A stretch of 64,000 bases of DNA from Eriocheir sinensis (lineage: Eukaryota > Arthropoda > Malacostraca > Decapoda > Varunidae): assembly GCF_024679095.1 (NCBI RefSeq), contig NC_066535.1, positions 7,672,621-7,736,620 of the forward strand, given 5' to 3'. How positions within the stretch are numbered: the stretch's first letter is position 1; every line of letters starts with the position of its first letter. A model generated the notes under the pieces. It did not search any database and had not been told where the DNA came from. It saw only the letters and a program-made list of their open reading frames with translations. Of the stretch, positions 56,040 through 64,000 are shown piece after piece. The position numbers were made by a program, and so were the translations under genes.

Positions 56040-56775
56040 AAGTGTAAAGAAGCGGCAAGGAGGACCGAAGAAGCGATATAAAGCGGGACAGCTCAAAAGA
56101 AGAAGAAGAAGAAGACTCAGCAGCAACACATGGCCAGACTTAGTGTTTGTTTACATTGAGGAGTTACGGACCTAAGGCGAGAGACTAGAGGCTACCTACC
56201 TACAGAGATTATATAATTTTTATTTCCATAAGTAGGTCAATGAGTATCCAGATCTCATAACTGATGGAAAATATAAACAGCGACAAAGAAATATGTAAAT
56301 AATATTTCCAAGAAGAGATGGGACGCTGCAGAAAATGGGATGAAAAATGAAGATGATGTTTAACTCTTGAATTAAGCGGATGGACAGGAATGGGATGAGC
56401 CGAGCCCTACGAGAGGCCCTCTGTGTTTTATTACATGTGAAGGAATACATGCAACAGCCTCCCTCGCACTGCTCTCACAATCTGATAATCCCACTGCCCA
56501 TGAAATAATATTAAAATGATAGGAATGGACGGGCTATAACGGGGTAATAGGATATGGAAATTAGTAGAAAAGAAAGAAGTTAAAATGGAAGGTTCGAGAA
56601 TCTTTCGTATACTTTTCATCACCTACCGTAGCTCCATGGTATATATTTATTTATCTTTGTAGCCTATATCAATTCATTTATTTGCTTTTCTTATGGTTGC
56701 TGAGGGTTACAGCTCCAGAGATGGGCGGCTCATACACCGTTCCTTATATACCGGGACAGATAGGTGAAAAGAAAG

Positions 56776-56779
<4 letters not shown>
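56040..56779. other. No recognised feature
   Basis: Intergenic DNA between the AFG2A upstream region and the FABP-like gene. There is a short GAA run at about 56097-56113. No exon was recognised. Confidence 0.35.

Positions 56780-56833
<54 letters not shown>
56780..56833. repeat. (CA)n microsatellite
   Basis: About 54 bp of CA dinucleotides. Confidence 0.95.
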
Positions 56834-56835
<2 letters not shown>

Positions 56836-57022
56836 AAGTAAAAGGAAAGCAATATTACCGACAATAAAATCCGGTTTAAATAAAATCATAACAGGAATTA
56901 TTCAGCAATGTTATGCAAAACGCAACAACAGGCAAAATATTATTTTTATTATTATTAACGCTTCAACAACAACATCAACAACAGACATCAATACAATTAC
57001 AATATGCGTCATAAACCTATAT

Positions 57023-57026
<4 letters not shown>

Positions 57027-57055
<29 letters not shown>
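57027..57055. repeat. (CA)n in the FABP-like 3' UTR
   Basis: About 29 bp of CA repeat, ten bases past the stop codon of the FABP-like gene; it would be (GT)n in that mRNA. Confidence 0.9.
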
Positions 57056-57058
<3 letters not shown>

Positions 57059-57064
57059 CTGGTG

Positions 57065-60000
57065 CTACACGCCCTGCCGCCGGAAGTGTCGCCTCGCCTG
57101 AATCCCCGTCGTCCCGCTGATGATCGTCTGTAGAAGGAAACACCGTGTAGTAGTAGTAGAAGTAGTAGTAATAGTGGAGGTATCTTTTATTTGTAGTAAT
57201 AGTAGCAGTAGTAGTAGTAGTAGTAGCATTCACCGTGATGAGCCCCTCCTGGTCGAAGGTGTGGACGATGGTGGTGTTGCCTCTCTCCTTTTCCTTGTAG
57301 TGGAACAGAGCGGTGGGGCTCTTGAAGACGTACGTGTTCTGGGGGCACATACACGAACACACTCACTTACACGGGCATTAGGTACTCATTAGAACATAAG
57401 AACATAAGAACGTAAGGGGTCTGCAAGAGGCCGGTTGGCCTATACGAGGCAGCTCCTGTAATCCTAACCCCACCTTACCTCACTATCCATGACTTTATCC
57501 AACCTCTTCTTGAATGTATCTATGGTATTGGCACCCACAACATGGCTGCCAAGCCTGTTCCATTCATCCACCACTCTATTGGTAAACCAATTCTTCCCTA
57601 TGTCTTTATTAAATCTGAATTTATCTAACTACCTACACTCAGAATACTACACTTCCCGACATTGAATTCCATCTCCTACTTCCCCGCCCAATCATATAGT
57701 CTGTCAAGCTCATCCTGGAGAACGCTAGCGTCCTGGTCTGATTGGATTACTCTACCGATCTTGGTATCATCTGCGAACTTACTGACATCACTACTCATTC
57801 CTGTGACAAAACTTCAGCCTCTCTTAGCGAGGTCAGAGAGGTCGAGGATTCGTGAGTGTGACAATATCCATGAGTTCATTTGTGAGTACGTAATAATAGT
57901 GTGTGCGAGTGTATCTTTGTGTGTACATAATGACTGTGTACGTGAGTGTTTCCTCGGACACGCTATTACGCACACTCACTGGGAAACACTTACGTACACA
58001 GTCATTATGTACACACAAAGATACGCTCGCACACACTATTATCACGTACTCACAAATGACCTCATGGATATTGTCACAATCACGAATCCTCGAACTCTCT
58101 GACCTCGCTAAGAGAGGCTGAAGTTTCGTCAATAGGAGGAACAGCATCTACTATTTGTAACCCAAAGCAGAACTTCTTCAGGGCTCGGTAAGTAGGTTGG
58201 AGGTCAATTGTCATTATTGCAAGGACCCTCGACGTCATCAGTGAGACTCCTGACATACCTCTCTCTCCTTGTCTCTTCAGGAAAGCTTTAGTCCTACTTG
58301 ACGGAGCCTCATACTGGTCCAAACTGTACTTTAACGGGAACTAATAATCTTGACTTGCTAATATGTTCTTACGATGAAAAAGTTTGATTAGCTGAAACTC
58401 ACTCTACGCGATCTTTTCAGGAACCCAACTCTAGCTTGGAACGAGAGCTGCCTGAATGAGTGTGTCTGCACGAGGGATCACACAACCTTAACCACGGTCT
58501 AAAGAGAAGCCCATATTCTTAAACGTCTCTGCACCTCAGTTCGCCTGTTTGAAAAGCCTCTCGTGGAAGTTCCCAGGCTTTCCATGGACTGCCTTGTGAC
58601 CCTAGTGATAGTCTGCACTCTGAACTGGAAAATCACCGATGAAAAGCCTGTTGATCTTCTCTGTGGCCTTAGAAAATAGTCGTAATGGGAGCCCGATACG
58701 TTTAAGAATATGGCCCTTAGACCTTGGGTTTACCCTGGAGGGGGTCCCGTCGTAGTCGTCCTTGGTGAACGGATGGCCAATTCGGAAGTTCTGCTTCAGC
58801 GTAACCCACGAGGAGGTAGTCAGGATCATCTGGAAGGCTCGCCCCCCCTCCTCCCCTCCTCCGGCGTCTCCTTTACCGCCGCCTCCTGCCTCCGCTCCTT
58901 CGTCATATTTCACATCTGAGAGAATTCAATTGAAAAGTCCTTCATTCCCTCCATCCGCCCGTGACCGATTTTCAAGGAGAGAGAGAGAGAGAGAGAATTA
59001 CATAGAATTACATAGAAAATCAGACCACACAGACCCCATGGTTCAGACTAGGTGGTCTGTCCTTAAACCTAAATGAATCTACACTAATCAGATGGCTCCA
59101 AAACGTTGCTTTTCTACTCTAGTTAATATTAAGTTCAAGGAAGTGACGGTCGAGCTTGTTTTTAAAGGAGTCAATCGTGTTACACTGGACCACTGACGGT
59201 GGGAGCTTATTCCATTCTCGCACTACAACGTTGGTGAAGAAAAATTTGGTGCAGTCTGAATTTACTTGTCTACATTTGAGTTTTATGCCATTGTTCCTCG
59301 TTCGCAAAGTGTCATCTATCATAAACAATTTTGTTCTGTCTACATTCGTGAAACCATTAAGTATTTTAAAACATTCGATCAGTTTTCCTCGGAGGCGACG
59401 TTTCTCAAGAGAACATGTTAAGGGTGGAAAGCCTTTCTTCGTGGGATTTGTTGCGCAAGGAAGGGATCATTTTTGTTGCCCGACGCTGAACACCTTCTAA
59501 TTTAGCAATGTCCTTTGTATGGTGAGGAGACCAAAACTGTACCGCATATTCCAAGTGGGGTCTGACTAAACTATTGTAGAGCGGAAGTATTACATCTTTA
59601 TTCTTGAATAAAAAGTTTCTTTTAATGAAGCCCAACATTCTGTTCGCTTTATTTGCTGCATCGATGCATTGATGTGAGAATTTGAGGTTTGACGCGATTT
59701 TGACCCCCAGGTCCTTAACGCATTGAACGCTTGTGAGTTTAACGCCGCGCATTTCGTATTCGAACTTCTTATTTCTTGTTCCAACTTGAAGGACCTGGCA
59801 CTTGTCTACGTTAAAGGGCATCTCCCATCTATCCGACCAAGATGAAATTTTGTGCAAATCCTCTTGGAGGCTTTGCCTGTCTTCGTCAGTGAGAACCGAG
59901 TTACCAATCTTTGTGTCGTCTGCAAATTTACTAATGCGATTATTGAGTCCAACATCCACGTCGTTGATGTAAATAATGAAGAGCACTGGGCCAAGAACCG

Positions 60001-60395
60001 AGCCCTGAGGGACGCCGCTAGTGACCGGCGCCCACTCTGAGTTAAATCCGTCAATCACCACTCTTTGTTGTCTGTTGCTCAACCAATTCGCGATCCATTG
60101 GTTTACTTGACCGTCAATACCTATTTGCTTTAATTTATAAAGTAATTTATGATGTGGGACTTTATCAAACGCTCTCTGGAAATCAAGATAGACTACGTCC
60201 AATGATTTAGTTACGTCATAAACTAAGAGGTCGTTATAAAAGGTCAATAGGTTTGATAGGCAGGATCTTTTGTTACGGAAGCCATGTTGTGAATCCCCAA
60301 TTAATGGCTTTCGAGGTAACTCACAATTTTGTCTCTAATTATGCTCTCAAGTAGCTTACCTACAATTGAAGTTAGACTAATGGGTCGGTAGTTAC

Positions 60396-60438
<43 letters not shown>

Positions 60439-63400
60439 TGTGTGTGTGTGTGTGTGTGTGTGGTTGTTCCTACCCGCATGGTCGTCGCTGGGCAGGTCGT
60501 AGTAGTAGAAGTCGTCGCCTTGGAACGCTCGGTCGAAGGTGATTGTTGGGGAGGTGTTGAGGATGATGGATCGCGTGAAGAACGACAGCCCTGCATGGAA
60601 CAGAAGTAATCAAGGCGAGGGTAATGAATAATGATGGTCGGAATGGGGATGGAAACGTTCAAGGGGAAGACGTATACGCCAAAAGACAACATCGAAGGGA
60701 AAAGTCGAGAGGCAGAAACATCCTATACCTCAGTGTTGGTGGCTGACGGATTGGTGCGGGAGGGAAGAGAAGGAACAAGGAGCCTCAAATAGATAGTCAC
60801 CACGGTATTCTCAGACGCTCCCGACTCTCACATTAACAACAATTTCCAAAGTCTGAGAAAAAGAGAGCAGCCTACTATAATCTTGTTCCAATGAGTGCTT
60901 TTACCACGTTTATAGTGCAGAAGGTTTGTTATGACCATGGCCGAGAAGAGATCATCTGAGTTCTCAAGAGTTTTTTTCTTTTTTTCTTTTTTACGTTCAA
61001 GCCTGGTAACTACAGAAGCTTTGTCAAATCACCGCCAGGATCATAAAACCCTCCACACAAATGCCAGTGCTCAGAACTCTTACGAAAAACCTTGTCAAAT
61101 ATGTGTGTCCTCGGGCGCTGACTATGGTCCTTAGCTCCTTATACACACAACAGCGGCCCGTTTTATTTATATTATGGTCGGCATTTTCAGACGCTTCCTC
61201 CTCTTACATTAACAACAATTTCCAAAGGCCGAGAAAAGAACACTAATCATATTGTCAACAACCTTCTCATGAGTGGTCTCGTTCATAGTACTGCAGAGCG
61301 CTTTATCAAGTCGCCACCAGGATCATAAAACCCTCCACAGAAATGCCAGTGCTCAGAACACCTACGATACACACACAACAGCTTTCCGTTCTAACTTAGT
61401 AAGGTCGGCATTCTCAGACGCTGCCATCTCTTTCATTAACAACAATTTCCAAAGGCCGAGAAAAGAAGACTAATCATATTGTCAACAACCTTCTCATGAG
61501 TGTTCCCGTTCATTGTGCTGCAGAGCGCTTTATCAAGTCACCACCAGGATAATCAAAGTCTCCTTAGAAATGCCAATTCCCACAACTCCTACGAAGGCCT
61601 TGGAAAATGTGTGTGCTTGGGCGCCGATATGTTTAATTAAGAATATGGCTCCCCTACACAACAGCTCCCCGATCTAACCTGAGATAATAATGCTGGGGAG
61701 GAAGCTTAGGTCATATTCTTAAACCTTTCGACGCCCATTAACTCCATTATACATTTAACAAGGCTTTCGTTCCTTGGATTTGTGGGCTCTTCCATGAGGG
61801 GTGGTTTTATGACCCCGATGGTAATTTGACAAAGTTTCTTCACCACGAAATTGATCCCTCTTTCGGCCACCTCTTTGGATTCTTTTTAGGAGCAGCGAGT
61901 AGCGGGCTTTTTTTTTTATTATTGTTTCCTTTTTTTGTGCCCTCGAGCTGTCTCCTTTGTTGTAAAAATAAAAAAAACGAACGTAAAGAAACACTCGTGG
62001 GGACATTTTTAACCTCATTTCCCGCCGTTAGAAATGATTGGTGAAAGAGAAGGAAGCGTCTAATAATACCGACCTTATTCACAGCAGCAGACACATCGAA
62101 GTTAGGGTCATATTATCAAACACTTCGTCGCCCAAGCACTCGCATAGGACAAGGCTTTCGTAGGAGTTGTGGGCCTTTCCAGGGTTAGTTTTTTGGCCCT
62201 GGTGGTAGTTTAACAAAGCTTCAGCACCATGAACGAAAAGAAACACTCATGGAAAGGCGTTACAAGTGACTGATGTAAGAGAAGGCGGCGTCTAAGAACT
62301 ACCGACCTTATATTCACAACAGCAGTCACATCGAAATCAAAATAACAACACTGAGAGGAAGAAGAAAGCAAAACACACACAACCCTGAAACCTTAGCACC
62401 TGCAGCTATAAGGAACACCTCCAAGCCCTCGTCTCTAGTGTGTGTGTCGGTGCTGAGGACAAGAGATCAGTCAGGCAGTCACATCGAACATAGAATAACA
62501 ACAGTGAGAGGAAGAAGAAAACAGGGCACACGTATACCCTCACAACCTTCGTATCTGCAGCTATAAGAAACTCCTCCAAGCCCTCGTCTCTAGTGTGTGT
62601 GTCGGTGCTGAGGACAAGAGATCAGTCAGGCAGTCACATCGAACATAGAATAACAACAGTGAGAGGAAGAAGAAAACAGGGCACACGTATACCCTCACAA
62701 CCTTCGTATCTGCAGCTATAAGAAACTCCTCCAAGCCCTCGTCTCTGGTGTGTGTGTCGGTGCTGGGGACAAGAGATCAGTCAGGCAGTCACATCGAACA
62801 TAGAATAACAACAGTGAGAAGAAGAAAACAGGATACACCTATACTCTCACAACCTTCGTATCTGCAGCTATAAGAAACTCCTCCTAGCCCTCGTCTCTGG
62901 TGTGTTTGAAGGTGCCGAGGACAAGAGATCAGTCAGGCAGTCACATTGAACATAGAATAACAACAGTGAGAAGAAGAAGAAAACAGGACACACCTATACT
63001 CTCACAACCTTCGTATCTGCAGCTAAAAGAAACTCCTCCAAGCCCTCGTCTCTGGTGTGTGTCGGTGCTGAGGACAAGAGATCAGTCAGACAGTCACATT
63101 GAACATAGAATAATAACACTGAGAGGTAGAGGAAAGCAGTACACAACCTTATAAACTCCGTACCTGCAGCTATAAGAAACTCCTCCAACCCCTCGTCTCT
63201 AGTGTGTTTGAAGGTGCCGAGAACAAGGGTCCAGTCAGGCTCCACGGGGACTTTTGCGCCCTTACTCCCACCTCCTTCCACACCTCCTCCTGCTCCTCCT
63301 GCCCCTTCTTCAGTGGCATTCACCAGCACCGTCGGCAGTCCCCCCTCCCGTAGCCACTCCTCACTCAGAAATTGGGTCTTGTTGCTGCTGTAGAGGCGGT

Positions 63401-63722
63401 GGACGGGAAGAAACAGAACATGAGCACTTGGTATTGGCATCTATACTACGCTGAACGTGAATGAAAGAGGAAACTTAAGCCGTTTTAGAAGAACGCAGAA
63501 GAGAAACAAAACACGGTACAGCCTCAGTCATCCTCTCCTCACACACTGATACCCTCTCTCGCTCCCTCACTCTATCTGTCTATCTGTCTATCTATCTGTC
63601 CGCTTGCCTGAGGGTGGCGTTGAGTAAGAGGGCGTCTCGTCTCTCCATCTCCAGCAGCAGCGGCCGGATGTAGGAGAAGGCAACGAAGATGACCAGGATG
63701 AGGCCCACGATCATTGTACCGC
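57065..63722 (-). CDS. Membrane-anchored FABP-like lipid-binding protein (5' end uncertain)
   Basis: Exons: 63722-63608, 63387-63164, 60590-60474, 58915-58734, 57338-57234 and 57127-57065 (TAG). All phases match; the first intron uses a GC-AG donor. Exon 1 encodes a membrane segment (MIVGLILVIFVAFSYI, then RPLLLEMERR). From DWTLVLGTFKHTRDEGLEEF the chain follows the intracellular fatty-acid-binding-protein fold: FLIAAGLSFFTRS (family: GVGFATR), WVTLKQNFRIGHPFTKDD (STFKNTEISFxLGxEF), HYKEKERGNTTIVHTFDQEG, and ITTIISGTTGIQARRHFRR at the end. Introns fall where FABP genes have them: in the AAG|LSFF turn, before the 35-codon exon and before the last 20 codons. One extra intron splits FABP exon 2. 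Glycine-rich inserts and five N-X-S/T sequons suggest that the barrel faces the lumen or outside. Family assignment is by eye. Either ATG 63714 starts the protein, or an exon lies to the right. Confidence 0.7.
57150..57226. repeat. (GTA)n-type trinucleotide repeat
   Basis: Interrupted GTA/AGT triplets filling the short intron between the last two exons of the FABP-like gene. Confidence 0.8.
57391..57802 (-). pseudogene. CR1-like copy with internal deletion
   Basis: On the minus strand, RT palm sequence with FADDTKIGRVIQSDQDAS and WEMEFNVGKC (57800-57660) is joined directly to the extreme C-terminus (FRFNKDIGKNWFTNRVVDEW, 57630-57560). The thumb in between is missing. It ends in the (AGAACATA)n 3' tail at 57391, as in the 28.4-kb copy. 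Confidence 0.75.
57804..58130. mobile_element. Palindromic (foldback) element, arms ~160 bp
   Basis: The left arm AACTTCAGCCTCTCTTAGCG through GTGTACATAATGACTGTGTA is mirrored on the right by TACACAGTCATTATGTACAC through CGCTAAGAGAGGCTGAAGTT with few changes. It abuts the CR1 fragment in an intron of the FABP-like gene. Near-identical ORFs read from both strands are a by-product of the palindrome. Confidence 0.9.
58997..60396 (-). pseudogene. CR1-like retrotransposon, 5'-truncated, two frameshifts
   Basis: The longest retroelement here. Order on the minus strand: RPISLTSIVGKLLESIIRDK, LVYDVTKSLDVVYLDFQRAF, SGVPQGSVLGPVLFIIYIND, the catalytic KFADDTKIGN, VKDLGVKI and RPHLEYAVQFWSPHHTKDI. After a frameshift near 59410 it continues with LRGKLIECFK and VVVREWNKLPPSVVQCNTID. 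Another frameshift lies near 60290. The 3' UTR reaches 58997 with ACATAGAATTACATAGAA. It is in an intron of the FABP-like gene, same strand. Confidence 0.88.
60397..60462. repeat. (GA)n(GT)n compound microsatellite
   Basis: Directly borders both the truncated 5' end of the CR1 copy and, with only 12 bases between, the donor side of the 60474 exon. Confidence 0.95.
60830..61560. repeat. Tandem repeat of ~240-330 bp, about 3 copies
   Basis: ACATTAACAACAATTTCCAA, AGGCCGAGAAAAGAA and TATTGTCAACAACCTTCTCA plus CACCAGGATCATAAAACCCT recur in order from about 60831, 61206 and 61436. Intronic. Confidence 0.8.
61690..62260. repeat. Two diverged copies of another interspersed repeat, plus a family C copy
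   Basis: GGTCATATTCTTAAACCTTT...ACAAGGCTTTCGT...TGTGGGC at 61711 and again at about 62107, with a weaker relative at about 58505. Inside the first copy (61845-61980) is a family C copy with GGAGCAGCGAGTAGCGGGCT and CTCGAGCTGTCTCC. Confidence 0.65.
62401..63164. repeat. ~155-bp tandem array built from an exon-intron boundary of the FABP-like gene
   Basis: TGCAGCTATAAG starts at 62401, 62556, 62711, 62863, 63018 and (the true exon) 63165. Each unit holds the last ~40 nt of the exon (minus strand HTRDEGLEEFL) and about 110 bp of the following intron. Four copies have lost the GT of the donor (now AT); the first copy and the real exon keep GT. Confidence 0.88.
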
Positions 63723-63968
63723 CTGGCGAGGGGAAGAAAACGGAGGGTGGGTTGTAATGAGGGAGGGAAGAAAGAGTGGGAGTAAGGGGAAGAGAAATAT
63801 AAAGCAGGGTAGTCATAAGGGGTGAAGAATAGAGAAAGGGAGGAAATAGTGGGTGTAAGGGGAATGAAAATAGAAGAAGGTGAAGAACTGAGAGAAGGAG
63901 AGAGGGAGGGAAGGAGAAACAAGTGGGTGGATGTAAGGGGAAAAAATAAAAGGAAGGGTGGTCATAAA

Positions 63969-64000
63969 GGGGCGAAGAACCGAGAGAGAGAGAGAGAGAG
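63969..64000. repeat. (GA)n at window end
   Basis: Runs off the right edge; preceded from about 63730 by GGAAG-rich purine DNA. Confidence 0.85.

Noticed and set aside
57662..58147. Two long ORFs on opposite strands with almost the same protein
   Set aside because: Produced by the palindrome at 57804-58130; part also reads a CR1 relic.
62401..63164. CRISPR-like regular array
   Set aside because: Eukaryotic context, 155-bp units without unique spacers; units derive from an exon boundary.
57065..63722. CD36/scavenger receptor, sarcoglycan or TNF-like protein
   Set aside because: A membrane anchor with sequons first suggested these, but their conserved motifs are absent, while FABP motifs and intron positions fit.

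Overview
The window looks like nuclear DNA of an arthropod, most likely a decapod crustacean. Genes are long and split into many short GT-AG exons. The introns hold very long (TA)n, (GA)n and (CA)n tracts, tRNA-derived SINEs, truncated CR1-, Jockey- and RTE-type retrotransposons, and many palindromic (foldback) elements. The species assignment is an inference from this style and from the use of selenocysteine; no marker gene was compared.

I reconstructed five protein-coding genes, all on the minus strand, by matching splice sites and codon phase. From left to right: (1) 2816-13470, a GA-binding-protein beta subunit (ankyrin transcription cofactor), 13 exons, with the C-terminal end off the left edge; (2) 20218-25806, a methionine-R-sulfoxide reductase B1 selenoprotein with an in-frame TGA at the catalytic site and two alternative, phase-matched second exons; (3) 34588-37691, a cyclophilin A in two exons; (4) 45539-54383, an AFG2/SPATA5-type double AAA ATPase, 13 exons, 937 residues, closing exactly in frame; (5) 57065-63722, a gene whose last exons match the fatty-acid-binding-protein fold and its classical intron positions, but which begins with a transmembrane segment and carries N-glycosylation sequons. 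Its 5' end may lie beyond the right edge.

Region by region: 1-2800 is intron or flank with a Jockey fragment; 2.8-13.5 kb GABPB; 13.5-20.2 kb intergenic, with repeats, two MITE-like elements and two SINEs; 20.2-25.8 kb MSRB1; 26-34.5 kb retrotransposon tails, nested palindromes and a poly-A SINE, with no gene recognised; 34.5-37.9 kb cyclophilin; 38-45 kb almost purely simple repeats and minisatellites; 45.5-54.4 kb AFG2A; 54.5-57 kb a palindrome and repeat duplications; 57-63.7 kb the membrane FABP-like gene, invaded by CR1 copies, a palindrome and a tandem array built from one of its own exon ends.

The genes do not form an evident pathway; each is a separate eukaryotic transcription unit. 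The most unusual items are the MSRB1 gene with mutually exclusive exons and the membrane-anchored FABP-like protein. No computation or database search was run; all homology calls are by eye.
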